A stretch of DNA of 37,646 bases, taken from NCBI GenBank assembly GCA_903907895.1, contig CAIVPW010000112.1, positions 1 to 37,646 on the forward strand, given 5' to 3'. Within the stretch, counting starts at the first letter, position 1. Each line of letters opens with the position of its first letter. The notes below the pieces were generated by a model that saw only the letters and a list, made by a program, of their open reading frames with translations, was not told the DNA's origin and made no database searches. This DNA is from an uncultured Alphaproteobacteria bacterium (GTDB lineage: Bacteria; Pseudomonadota; Alphaproteobacteria; UBA2966; CAIVPW01). This document shows, piece after piece, positions 7,793-15,289 of this stretch. The translations under genes and the position numbers were made by a program.

Positions 7793-8341
7793 TTGGCGGA
7801 TCCCAACAGCCCTCTGTGGCAGGGCACCACCATCATTTCCGTACGCAAGAACGGCAAAGTGGTCATTGCCGGTGACGGCCAGGTTTCGATGAAGGACACC
7901 GTGGTGAAGGCGACGGCCGTGAAGGTGCGACGCCTGCACGACGGCTCGGTCATTGCCGGCTTCGCCGGCGCGACGGCAGATGCCTTCACCCTCTTCGAGC
8001 GCCTGGAAGCACGCCTGGAGAAACATCCCGGCCAGTTGACGCGGGCGTGCGTCGAATTGGCCAAGGATTGGCGCACGGACCGCTATTTGCGGCGGCTGGA
8101 GGCCCTGATGGCCGTTGCCGACAGCAAGGTGAGCTTGATGCTGTCCGGCACTGGCGATGTGCTGGAGCCAGACGACCAGATCATCGGCATCGGCTCGGGC
8201 GGCAACTATGCCCTTGCTGCCGCGCGCGCCCTGATCGACCGGCCCGACATGGATGCCGAAGCGATCGCGCGCCGCGCCATGGCGATCGCCGCCGGCATTT
8301 GCGTCTACACGAACAACAACGTCACGGTGGAATCACTGTAA
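7793..8341 (+). CDS. hslV: HslV protease subunit of the HslVU (ClpYQ) complex
   Basis: Threonine protease forming the double hexamer capped by HslU. The 182-residue protein contains [20 protein letters not shown] in two stretches: the propeptide ends at Gly and the nucleophile Thr follows (T11 in this numbering), then the GDGQVS motif. No ATG or GTG exists at a plausible position. TTG at 7793, with GAGG five bases upstream, gives [13 protein letters not shown], the short propeptide form usual in alphaproteobacteria. The stop overlaps the hslU start by one base (TAATG). Confidence 0.93.
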   Translation: MADPNSPLWQGTTIISVRKNGKVVIAGDGQVSMKDTVVKATAVKVRRLHDGSVIAGFAGATADAFTLFERLEARLEKHPGQLTRACVELAKDWRTDRYLRRLEALMAVADSKVSLMLSGTGDVLEPDDQIIGIGSGGNYALAAARALIDRPDMDAEAIARRAMAIAAGICVYTNNNVTVESL

Positions 8342-9660
8342 TGGCTGCAGACTTCAGCCCGCGCGAGATCGTCTCCGAACTCGACCGCTACATCGTCGGC
8401 CAGCGCGACGCCAAGCGCGCGGTCGCCATCGCCCTGCGGAACCGCTGGCGCCGCCACCGGGTGCCGGACGATCTGAAGGACGAGGTGCTGCCGAAGAACA
8501 TCCTGATGATCGGCCCCACCGGCGTCGGCAAGACGGAGATTTCGCGCCGCTTGGCACGATTGGCCAACGCGCCGTTCATCAAGGTCGAAGCGACCAAGTT
8601 CACTGAGGTTGGCTACGTCGGCCGCGACGTGGAGCAGATCATCCGCGATCTGGTCGAGATCGCCATCGGCATGGAGCGCGACAAGGGCCGCGAGGCGGTG
8701 GGCGCGCGCGCCGAAGCGGCGGCTGAGGAGCGCATCCTCGATGCGCTGGTTGGCGGACACGCCAGCGAAACGACGCGCCAGGAATTCCGCAAACGTCTGC
8801 GCGAGGGGCAACTCGGCGACAAGCCGATCGAGATCGATCTGCAGGACACCGGCGGCGCCAGCATGCCGACCATGGATATTCCGGGCATGCCCGGCGGCCA
8901 GGTCGGCATGATCAATCTGAACGACATTCTCGGCAAAGCCTTTGGCCGCCGCACCAAGAAGCAGCGCCTGTCGGTGGACGAGGCGTGGCGCAAGGTGGTG
9001 ACGGAGGAGAGCGACAAGCTGATCGACGGCGAGAAGACATCGCGCGCGGCGCTCGATGCGGTCGAGCAGAGCGGCATCGTGTTCCTCGACGAGATCGACA
9101 AGATCGTCGGCCGCAGCAACGAGGGCTATCAGAGCGCGGGGGTGAGCCGGGAGGGCGTGCAGCGCGACTTGCTGCCGCTGATCGAGGGCACCACGGTGGC
9201 GACGAAATACGGTCCGGTGAAAACCGACCACGTGCTGTTCATCGCCTCAGGCGCGTTCCATTTATCGAAGCCGTCGGACTTGCTGCCGGAGTTGCAGGGC
9301 CGCTTGCCGATCCGCGTGGAACTGCAGGCACTGAAGCGCGAGGATTTTCGCCGCATCCTGACGGAGCCGGAGAACAGCTTGATCCGTCAGTACACGGCGC
9401 TGCTGGCGACCGAGCAGGTGACCATCGACTTCAGCGACGACGCGATCGACGAGATCGCGACTCTGGCTGCCGAGGTGAACGCGGGCGTCGAGAACATCGG
9501 CGCACGGCGGCTGCACACGGTGATGGAGCGGCTGCTGGACGAGATAAGCTTCACTGCCAGCGACCGCGCCGGAGAAACCATCCGCGTCGATGCGGCCTAC
9601 GTGCGCCAACAGGTGGGCGCGCTGGCCAAGAACGCGGATTTGAGCCGGTTCATTCTCTGA
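8341..9660 (+). CDS. hslU: HslU ATPase/unfoldase subunit
   Basis: AAA+ unfoldase that feeds substrates to HslV. The 439-residue protein has the N-terminal [15 protein letters not shown], Walker A GPTGVGKT (58-65), Walker [10 protein letters not shown] with the sensor region, and an intermediate domain at about 110-230. The extreme C terminus LSRFIL matches the tail that inserts into HslV to activate it. Start ATG 8341 shares a base with the hslV stop, typical of coupled hslVU. Confidence 0.97.
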   Translation: MAADFSPREIVSELDRYIVGQRDAKRAVAIALRNRWRRHRVPDDLKDEVLPKNILMIGPTGVGKTEISRRLARLANAPFIKVEATKFTEVGYVGRDVEQIIRDLVEIAIGMERDKGREAVGARAEAAAEERILDALVGGHASETTRQEFRKRLREGQLGDKPIEIDLQDTGGASMPTMDIPGMPGGQVGMINLNDILGKAFGRRTKKQRLSVDEAWRKVVTEESDKLIDGEKTSRAALDAVEQSGIVFLDEIDKIVGRSNEGYQSAGVSREGVQRDLLPLIEGTTVATKYGPVKTDHVLFIASGAFHLSKPSDLLPELQGRLPIRVELQALKREDFRRILTEPENSLIRQYTALLATEQVTIDFSDDAIDEIATLAAEVNAGVENIGARRLHTVMERLLDEISFTASDRAGETIRVDAAYVRQQVGALAKNADLSRFIL

Positions 9661-9697
9661 AATTCAGCATTCCGCCCGGCGGTGAGGGGACGGGTGA

Positions 9698-9925
9698 CTA
9701 GGCCGTTGCCGTTCCGAGCATATGCCGGCGGGCAGCGACGGGCTCACCCTGCCCCACTTTCTTCCAACCCTGCTCGTGCAGGTAGAACACGACCGTGTTC
9801 ACGGCGGGCTCGATGAGAGCGATGCCAGTGGCGATGGCGACCGAGCCCGTGAGGGCGTAGCTCACGCCAAATCCGACGGCGAAGTGCAGGACGGCGAAGG
9901 TGGCAGTTTTGGTCAGGTCGCGCAT
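9698..9925 (-). CDS. DUF2061 two-helix membrane protein
   Basis: A 75-residue small membrane protein with KTATFAVLHFAVGFGVSYALTGS and then a second helix ending in VVFYLHEQGWKKVG. The LTGS turn and the 'HExxW' after helix two are the DUF2061 family pattern. Function unknown. It converges with hslU (37-bp gap) and is divergent from the small gene at 9976, sharing an AT-rich promoter region. Confidence 0.85.
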   Translation of the reverse strand: MRDLTKTATFAVLHFAVGFGVSYALTGSVAIATGIALIEPAVNTVVFYLHEQGWKKVGQGEPVAARRHMLGTATA

Positions 9926-9944
9926 GACGGGTTCCTCGGTGCCC

Positions 9945-9960
9945 AGAATATAATAATTCT
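9945..9960. promoter_or_regulatory. AT island with perfect TATAAT -10 and overlapping inverted repeat
   Basis: TATAAT at 9949-9954 is a perfect -10 on the plus strand, giving a start point near 9961. It is flanked by an inverted repeat AGAAT (9945-9949) and ATTCT (9956-9960), so a repressor could cover it. On minus, TATTAT/TATATT could serve the DUF2061 gene starting at 9925. No strong -35 is visible on plus (TGACGG at 9925-9930 is the closest). Confidence 0.45.
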
Positions 9961-9975
9961 AAGAATGGCTCGCAA

Positions 9976-10224
9976 GTGGGCGGCGAGGCCGACTTGTTCC
10001 TGGTCCACTGGGTGACCGACCACGAGATCGGTCAGCTCGCCGGCGTTCCGATCTTGCTGGCGATGGGCAACTGGGAGCACGCCTACGTGGTCGATTACGG
10101 GCCGGCCGAGAAGGAAAAGTACATCGACGCGTTCCTGCAGAACGTAAATCGGAGGATCGTTGAGGAACGCTACGACGCGGTGCGCGTGAGCTCGCGCGTC
10201 CGTTTCCGGCGCAGAAGAACGTAG
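9976..10224 (+). CDS. Uncharacterised 82-residue protein
   Basis: I do not recognise a family. The GTG-started frame has very strong G/C bias at third codon positions throughout, which argues that it is truly coding. The peptide reads as a soluble mixed alpha/beta protein, with VGGEADLFLVHWVTDHE near the start, a middle AMGNWEHAYVVDYGP and a helical YIDAFLQNVNRRIVEERYDAVRV, ending in an arginine-rich tail. It lies 22 bp after a perfect TATAAT. An ATG at 9965 is in another frame and gives only 16 residues, so either GTG 9976 is the true start or the 5' end has suffered a small indel. Its last 55 bp overlap the 3' end of the convergent Smr gene. Confidence 0.6.
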   Translation: MGGEADLFLVHWVTDHEIGQLAGVPILLAMGNWEHAYVVDYGPAEKEKYIDAFLQNVNRRIVEERYDAVRVSSRVRFRRRRT

Positions 10225-10799
10225 CGGGCTCCGTCGCCGCCATGCTGTGGCGCGGCGGGGCCTGAACTGATTACGAGCGATGCGAGTTCGGGCGCCTCCA
10301 GCCAATGCGGCAGCTGCACGCGCAGCACGCCGGCGCCGAAATTCGCGTACGGATCGTCGTCGTCGGAACGGCGCCCACCCTTCCCGGTAATCACCAGCAC
10401 GCAGCGCAAGTGCTGGGCCGCGCTACGCTGCACGAACCGCACTAGGGTCTCGTGGGCGCGCGTCTGCGTCATGCCGTGCAAATCGATGCGTGCGTCGATC
10501 TCGATGCGGCCGCGACGAATCGACTTTGCGTCGTGGGGATCGAGTTCGCCCGGTAGCGCCGCTGTCTTCTTCGCAGCGCGCACACGGGGCGCAGGCTTCT
10601 TGTGTCCGCCCGGCGCGTCGAGCAGCTGCGCGAACGACTCTGTCTCGGTCTCACGGAGGGCTTTGCGCACAGGCGGCTTCGACACGGGCGCCCGGGACGC
10701 TGGCGTTCTGCGCCCGTGTGCCGGTGCGGGATCGCTGCGTTCGCCCATGGCCTCGCGCCACAGGCGGATTTCGTCCTGGGATAGGCGTCGGCGTGCCAT
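10170..10799 (-). CDS. Smr-domain protein (MutS2 C-terminal-like)
   Basis: A 209-residue protein with a basic, low-complexity N-terminal half (about 1-95) and a C-terminal Smr domain (about 105-200). The domain signatures are DLHGMTQ (107-113), ITGKG and QHGGDGA, corresponding to the DLHG and G-rich motifs of Smr nucleases. Stand-alone Smr proteins of this size are widespread in proteobacteria; some members cut RNA or DNA, including stalled-ribosome mRNA (SmrB in E. coli). Whether this one does so is inference. The Tim44-domain gene is 38 bp upstream on the same strand, so cotranscription is likely. Confidence 0.9.
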   Translation of the reverse strand: MARRRLSQDEIRLWREAMGERSDPAPAHGRRTPASRAPVSKPPVRKALRETETESFAQLLDAPGGHKKPAPRVRAAKKTAALPGELDPHDAKSIRRGRIEIDARIDLHGMTQTRAHETLVRFVQRSAAQHLRCVLVITGKGGRRSDDDDPYANFGAGVLRVQLPHWLEAPELASLVISSGPAAPQHGGDGARYVLLRRKRTRELTRTAS

Positions 10800-10837
10800 G
10801 GCCGCTGCCTTCGGACCTGCCGTGAGCGAGCGCGGAC

Positions 10838-11512
10838 TTAGGCCGGGCTGTGCGTCTCGGCCAATGCCCAGTTCGGGTCGCGAGAGCGCACGTCACGCAC
10901 GAACGTCCACGTATCGACGACTTCCTTGACGCCGCTGCCGGCGGTATCGTCCTTCAGCGTACCGTCGCGATCCTTGATGACGTTGATCAGATCAGAGACG
11001 AACTTCACCGTGACCTCGGCGTTGCGTCCGGCCATGCGTGCCTCGACAAGCTCGGTGCCGCGGATACCGACGACGGTGGTTTCCAGCGTCTCGCCGCGCG
11101 CTTCCCGGTCGGACACGGCGCGGGAGAAATTCTCGTACGTGTCGCGCGTCAGTAGGGAGCGCAGCGTGTCACGGTCGCCTTTGGCGAACGCCGTGACCAC
11201 CATTTCGTAAGCCGCGCGGGCGCCTTGCAGAAACTGGTCGGGATCAAACGAGGGATCGTTGAGCCTGATCTCGGCGACGCCCGCATTGGTCAGCGCATCG
11301 GCATCGCCGGCCTCGGACTTCTTGGCGCGGGGCGGAGGCCCGGGCCGGGTGGAGGCGCGGCCAGGCAGGGCGACGATGTTGTCCTCGCGCCGCGGACGCG
11401 GACGCAACACGCCCGAACCCGAATCGTCCGGACGGCGGCCAAGCACCCGGCTCAGGCGGTACAACACGAACGCCGCCAGCAGGGCCAGGAGGATAATGTC
11501 GATGTATTGCAC
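10838..11512 (-). CDS. Tim44-domain membrane-anchored protein
   Basis: A 224-residue protein with one N-terminal transmembrane helix (YIDIILLALLAAFVLYRL, about 3-20), a charged, disordered linker (25-75), and a C-terminal Tim44-like/NTF2-fold domain (about 85-220) containing FLQGARAAYEMVV and the TVKFVSDLI strand. Bacterial Tim44-like proteins (TimA) are envelope proteins; in Caulobacter one has been linked to the BAM complex. Start is GTG 11512. Its divergent neighbour is secB, another protein-transport factor, an arrangement conserved in alphaproteobacteria. Confidence 0.9.
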   Translation of the reverse strand: MQYIDIILLALLAAFVLYRLSRVLGRRPDDSGSGVLRPRPRREDNIVALPGRASTRPGPPPRAKKSEAGDADALTNAGVAEIRLNDPSFDPDQFLQGARAAYEMVVTAFAKGDRDTLRSLLTRDTYENFSRAVSDREARGETLETTVVGIRGTELVEARMAGRNAEVTVKFVSDLINVIKDRDGTLKDDTAGSGVKEVVDTWTFVRDVRSRDPNWALAETHSPA

Positions 11513-11734
11513 GGCGACCTTTCGCGCGGCACCGCGCAGCCAAACGCCGCTGCGGCCTCGTAGGGTTTGATGTAGGGCGTTAACAGACTAGCGACCACTC
11601 CCCACCCGGTCCAGGCACCTTCCCGAGACAAGGGCCGAGACAGAAGCGCACGAACGGCTCCAGTGGGTTGACACCACCCGTTGGCGCGCCCGAAGGTGCG
11701 CCCCGCGTAAGGTCTCCGGGGGACGGAACTTTTC
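11513..11734. promoter_or_regulatory. Divergent Tim44 / secB intergenic region
   Basis: A 222-bp gap. TTGACA (11668-11673) is a perfect -35 on plus, but the hexamer 17 nt downstream (CGAAGG) is not a credible -10, so the secB promoter is only suggested. GGGGGAC about 13 nt before the secB ATG is its likely ribosome site. Nothing else was recognised. Confidence 0.25.
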
Positions 11735-12226
11735 ATGGCACAGCCGGAAGCGAACGAAGCGGAACAGGGGCCCAAGGTCACGGTCCGCGTCCAGTACATC
11801 AAGGACTTCTCGTTCGAGAACCCTGGGGCGCCGCGCGCCCTGGCCGACACCGCGGATCCACCGCAAATCCAGGTCAACGTCGACGTAGAGGCCCGCCCGA
11901 TGGGCGGCTCGCACTACGAGGTGGCGCTGCACGTCAACGCGTCGGCAAAGAAGAACGACGCCAACGTGTTCGTCATCGAGCTGGTGTACGCCGCGCTGTT
12001 CTCTTTGGAGAACATCCCGCGCGATCGTCTCGAGACAGTGTGCCTGGTCGAATGCCCGCGGCTCCTGTTTCCGTTTGCACGGCGCATCGTGGCGGACACC
12101 ACGCGCGAAGGCGGGTACCCGCCGCTCCTGCTCGATCCGATCGATTTCGGACGCCTACTGCGCGCCCACCGCGCGCCACCGGGCGCCGCGGCGACCGCCG
12201 CGCCACCGGCCGGCGGCAAGCGCTAG
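11735..12226 (+). CDS. secB: Protein-export chaperone SecB
   Basis: Tetrameric chaperone that holds preproteins unfolded and hands them to SecA. The 163-residue protein contains the SecB core: VQYIKDFSFENPGAP (19-33), then beta strands with KNDANVFVIELVYAALFSL, and the conserved CPRLLFPFARRIVADTTREGGYPPLLLDPIDF (in segments, about 106-145). The C-terminal tail is Ala/Pro-rich rather than acidic. ATG 11735. Confidence 0.96.
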   Translation: MAQPEANEAEQGPKVTVRVQYIKDFSFENPGAPRALADTADPPQIQVNVDVEARPMGGSHYEVALHVNASAKKNDANVFVIELVYAALFSLENIPRDRLETVCLVECPRLLFPFARRIVADTTREGGYPPLLLDPIDFGRLLRAHRAPPGAAATAAPPAGGKR

Positions 12227-12227
12227 C

Positions 12228-12899
12228 CTAGGCCGCCAGCCAAATCGGTTCTTTGAGTCCCGCCAGGAACACCTGGTGGGCGACGAGTTCGTCGGGCGTC
12301 GCGGTGTGCGGACGCGGCGGACGCGGCTGGCGTTGCGCGATCGTCGACAGGGTAGCCACCGTCGCCTGCACGGCTAGGGCAAGACCAGGTTGCCGGCCAC
12401 CGCAGAGCTCGAGGTAGACGTCGGCGAGCAGGCGCGCATCGAGCAACGCGCCGTGCTTATCGCGCGCCGATTTGTCGATCTTGAAGCGATCACAGAGGGC
12501 ATCGAGACTCGCGGGCGCGCCTGGATACTTACGGCGCGCCAGGCGCACCGTGTCGATCACCTCGCAGGCAAGGGGAGGGCGATCGACGCGTGCGAGTTCG
12601 GCGTTCAGGAAGCCGATGTCGAATTCGGCGTTATGCGCGATGACCCGGGCGCCATCGAGGAACGTCGCCAACTCTTCGCACACGTCGGCAAACAACGGCT
12701 TGTCGCGCAGGAACTCGTCCGTAAGTCCGTGCACCGCCTGGGCCATCGAAGGCATGAAGCGCTGCGGGTTTAGATACTTGTGAAACGTACGGCCGGTTGG
12801 GACGGTGTTCAGCAGTTCGACGCAGCCGATTTCGACCACACGATCGCCGTTGCCGGGATCGAGGCCGGTGGTTTCCGTGTCCAGGACGATTTCACGCAT
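12228..12899 (-). CDS. dnaQ: DNA polymerase III epsilon subunit (3'-5' proofreading exonuclease)
   Basis: DEDDh exonuclease that proofreads for the replicative polymerase. The 223-residue protein has Exo I DTETTG (D7, E9), Exo II HNAEFDIGF (D94), and Exo III KHGALLDARLLADVY (H149, D154). The C-terminal tail (about 175-223) would contain the polymerase alpha-binding segment. The ATG shares one base with the coaE stop (TAATG). Confidence 0.95.
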   Translation of the reverse strand: MREIVLDTETTGLDPGNGDRVVEIGCVELLNTVPTGRTFHKYLNPQRFMPSMAQAVHGLTDEFLRDKPLFADVCEELATFLDGARVIAHNAEFDIGFLNAELARVDRPPLACEVIDTVRLARRKYPGAPASLDALCDRFKIDKSARDKHGALLDARLLADVYLELCGGRQPGLALAVQATVATLSTIAQRQPRPPRPHTATPDELVAHQVFLAGLKEPIWLAA

Positions 12900-13510
12900 T
12901 ACGAACGGGCGGTTGCTTTGCGGGATGTGGGATCGATCATTCGCACGATTTCGGCCAGCGCCCGCAACATCTTGGGCTTGGGCATGCTTGAGTCCACAAT
13001 ATAGTCCGCCCGGCGCGCTTTTTCACTATCGCTGAACTGCCGCGCGCGCATTGCCTTGATGCGGGCCGCCGTGGTGCCGCGGGCCCGCAAACGAACGTTC
13101 TGAATTGCGCGCGGCGCCGTCATTACCACGATCACGTCGCACAGACGTTCCGCTCCGGTCTCGAACAGCAAAGGGATCTCCAGCACCGCAATGCGCGCGC
13201 CACGAGCCTTGGCGCCGCGCAGAAACGCCCGTTCGGCCGCACGAACCCGCGGATGCAGCAACGACTCCAGTTTGGCCAGTGCACGGGCGTCCGCAAATAC
13301 GGCGCGCCCGAGTTGGGCACGGTCGATCGCCCTGCCATCCCATGCGGCGGGAAACGCCTTGCGGACAGCGGCAATCGTACGCTTGTCCGAGGAGAGCAAC
13401 TCGTGGACCGCAGCGTCCGCGCTGAACACCGGATAGCCGCGGCGAGCGAACACTTGTGCCGCTGTTGACTTGCCGGTGGCGGACGAGCCGGTAATGCCGA
13501 CAGCGATCAC
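12899..13510 (-). CDS. coaE: Dephospho-CoA kinase
   Basis: Last step of coenzyme A synthesis: ATP-dependent phosphorylation of the 3'-OH of dephospho-CoA. The protein begins MIAVGITGSSATGKS with P-loop GSSATGKS (8-15) and has the DAAVHELL and EIPLLFETGAE motifs of the family. I chose GTG 13510 because it gives the standard short N terminus and 203 residues. An upstream in-frame GTG at 13549 would add 13 residues and overlap aroE by 26 bp. With the chosen start the gap to the aroE stop is 13 bp. Confidence 0.94.
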   Translation of the reverse strand: MIAVGITGSSATGKSTAAQVFARRGYPVFSADAAVHELLSSDKRTIAAVRKAFPAAWDGRAIDRAQLGRAVFADARALAKLESLLHPRVRAAERAFLRGAKARGARIAVLEIPLLFETGAERLCDVIVVMTAPRAIQNVRLRARGTTAARIKAMRARQFSDSEKARRADYIVDSSMPKPKMLRALAEIVRMIDPTSRKATARS

Positions 13511-13523
13511 CGGTTCGCGCGCC

Positions 13524-14366
13524 CTACTGTCCGGCCAAAACGAACGCACGGACTTCTGGCGTTACCTCTGGCTCCCGGCCGAACCATGCCGCGAATCCGG
13601 GCCGCGCTTGGTGCAGCAGCATACCGATGCCGTCCACGGCAGGATTGCCGCGGGCCCGCGCCCTGACCAAGAGGTCGGTTTCCAGGGGGGCATAGACGAT
13701 GTCGGCGACGACAGCGTCGCCGGAGAGAGGTCCCAGATCGACTTCGAGCGGCGGCTGGCCGCGCATGCCGAGGGTTGTCGAGTTGACCAGCAGGTCACAT
13801 TCCTCGAGCGCAGGGTTCGACTGGTCCCATCGTACGGCCGTCGCATTTGAGCCGAGGCTTTTCGCAAGATCCTGCGCCCGCTCGGGCGTTCGGTTGATGA
13901 TAAGCACCCGGGACGCTCCGGCTGACAAAAGCGTCCAGGCGATCGACTTGGCCGAGCCGCCGGCACCCAGGATCGCGGCCACCTTGCCGCACGGCGACCA
14001 GTCCGGCAGGAAGTCCTTGAGGTTGGCAAGGAACCCGAACCCGTCGGTGTTGCTGCCCAGCAGACGACCGTCCTTTTGCACCACGATGGTGTTCACGGCG
14101 CCAATCGCACGGGCGTCCGCCGTCGCCTCGTCGACGCCGGCCAAGGCGGATTCTTTGTGCGGCACCGTGACGTTGGCACCGGCAAATCCAAGGGCGGAAA
14201 GGGCGCGCAAGGCTTCGGCAAAACGCTCGGGAGCGACCGGCATGGGCACATAGGCGCCGTCGATGCCGTAGGTCTGCAGCCAATAGCCGTGCAGGCGCGG
14301 TGACAGCGAGTGCGCGACCGGCCATCCGATGACTCCGGCCACGCGTGCTTTTCCGGACATCCGCAT
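13524..14366 (-). CDS. aroE: Shikimate dehydrogenase
   Basis: NADPH-dependent reduction of 3-dehydroshikimate to shikimate. The 280-residue protein has the substrate motif GWPVAHSLSPRLHG (14-27), catalytic lysine K71 in NVTVPHK, catalytic aspartate D108 in SNTDGFG, and the nucleotide-binding GAGGSAKS. Start: ATG 14366 with an AGAG a few bases upstream; ATG 14360 two codons later is an alternative. The maf stop is 5 bp upstream, so the two genes are cotranscribed. Confidence 0.95.
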   Translation of the reverse strand: MRMSGKARVAGVIGWPVAHSLSPRLHGYWLQTYGIDGAYVPMPVAPERFAEALRALSALGFAGANVTVPHKESALAGVDEATADARAIGAVNTIVVQKDGRLLGSNTDGFGFLANLKDFLPDWSPCGKVAAILGAGGSAKSIAWTLLSAGASRVLIINRTPERAQDLAKSLGSNATAVRWDQSNPALEECDLLVNSTTLGMRGQPPLEVDLGPLSGDAVVADIVYAPLETDLLVRARARGNPAVDGIGMLLHQARPGFAAWFGREPEVTPEVRAFVLAGQ

Positions 14367-14371
14367 CGTCT

Positions 14372-15010
14372 CTACTCGGGCAGGGCGCCGCGTTCCCGCA
14401 GTGCGGCGAGAAGCGGCAGCAGGGGCAATCCAAGAATGCCAAAGTAATCGCCGCGCACCCGCTCGAACAACGTCGCACCCAAGCCTTCCAGATGGTAGGC
14501 GCCAGGGCTGCCGAGAACGGCCGAGCCGGCGCGATCCAGATAGCGTTCGATGGCGGCGTCGGATAGCTCCCGCATGGTGAGCTCGGCGCGGTCGGTGTGT
14601 TGCCAAGCCGTGCGCCCGCCGCGCGCAAGGCTGACGGCGGTAACCAGCGCATGGGTGCTGCCCTGCAGCTGCTTCAGTTGTGCCCGCGCGGCCGCCCGCG
14701 AGCCAGGCTTGCCCAGCATCTGGGTGTCGAGCGCAAGGATCTGATCGGAACCAATCACCCAGGCACCCGGCAGGTCCTCGGAAACGGCCAGCGCCTTGCG
14801 GTTGGCCAGGAGCTGGGCGGCATCGCCCGCGCCGGCGATTCCGCGCCGCAGCGCGGCTTCCTCGAGGTCGGGCGCCTTGGCAGAGAAGGAGACGCCGGCA
14901 GCGTTCAGGAGGCGCGCGCGGGTAGTGCTGCCGCTCGCCAAGACGATGGGAACGTTTTCCCCAGGTGCCGGCGGATAACCTGCTCGGGTATTTGCCCTAT
15001 GGCGCTCCAA
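14372..15010 (-). CDS. Maf-family nucleoside triphosphate pyrophosphatase
   Basis: House-cleaning pyrophosphatase acting on non-canonical or modified nucleotides. The 212-residue protein contains the Maf signature LASGSTTRARLL (24-35), where the usual 'SxSxRR' is SGSTTR, and IGSDQILAL with the conserved D89. The closing motif GDYFGILGLPLLPLL is typical of the YceF-like branch. The ATG at 15010 gives about 20 residues before the conserved core, longer than usual, but no later ATG or GTG precedes the core. The gene is the first of the maf-aroE-coaE-dnaQ run and is divergent from hemE across the candidate origin. Confidence 0.92.
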   Translation of the reverse strand: MERHRANTRAGYPPAPGENVPIVLASGSTTRARLLNAAGVSFSAKAPDLEEAALRRGIAGAGDAAQLLANRKALAVSEDLPGAWVIGSDQILALDTQMLGKPGSRAAARAQLKQLQGSTHALVTAVSLARGGRTAWQHTDRAELTMRELSDAAIERYLDRAGSAVLGSPGAYHLEGLGATLFERVRGDYFGILGLPLLPLLAALRERGALPE

Positions 15011-15289
15011 CTACCTCTTTTGCACGCTGTCGAGCTTCCATCCCCAGCGCACCACACAGGTGAGCGGTTCTGTCCCCGGCTGCCAAGAAGCGGGGATAAC
15101 TCGTGCAGTTTTGTGCACCCCTCGGATATTGTGGCGACCCTACCGGCCCGACCGCTGTGCACGGATTGCCTCGCGACGACAATCCCCGCTCCAGAGGCCA
15201 CCAACCACCACTACCATCTTTATCTAATTCCTTATGATTATTAGAAGAGCGGCTCGTTTCGAGGATTCGAGCACCGGCGCGAAGCCATC
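15011..15289. other. Candidate chromosomal replication origin (oriC) between maf and hemE
   Basis: A 279-bp non-coding gap at which gene polarity reverses: maf-aroE-coaE-dnaQ point left and hemE-hemH-hemJ-rho point right. In Caulobacter and relatives the origin lies beside hemE with this same flanking order, and parA-parB are nearby, as here. Inside, 15216-15246 has 25 of 31 bases A/T, by far the richest patch seen, and could be the unwinding element. DnaA-box-like 9-mers with 7 of 9 matches to TTATNCACA occur at 15018-15026, 15091-15099 (reverse), 15111-15119, and just inside maf at 14970-14978 (reverse). A TCCCCA W-box-like hexamer is at 15041-15046 and a GATTC (CcrM-type GANTC) at 15264-15268. 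There is no perfect DnaA box, so the call rests mainly on context. Confidence 0.55.
15103..15118. repeat. Inverted repeat in the candidate origin
   Basis: GTGCA (15103-15107) and TGCAC (15114-15118) form a 5-bp inverted repeat with a 6-nt spacer, overlapping one of the DnaA-box-like sites. A related CTGTGCAC occurs at about 15155-15162. Confidence 0.35.

Noticed and set aside
8305-9231. 308-codon minus-strand frame opposite hslU
   Set aside because: Shadow of hslU with Ala/Arg/His-rich composition.
11668-11696. Perfect TTGACA as a firm secB promoter
   Set aside because: No acceptable -10 follows at 16-18 nt, so it is only mentioned as a weak hint.
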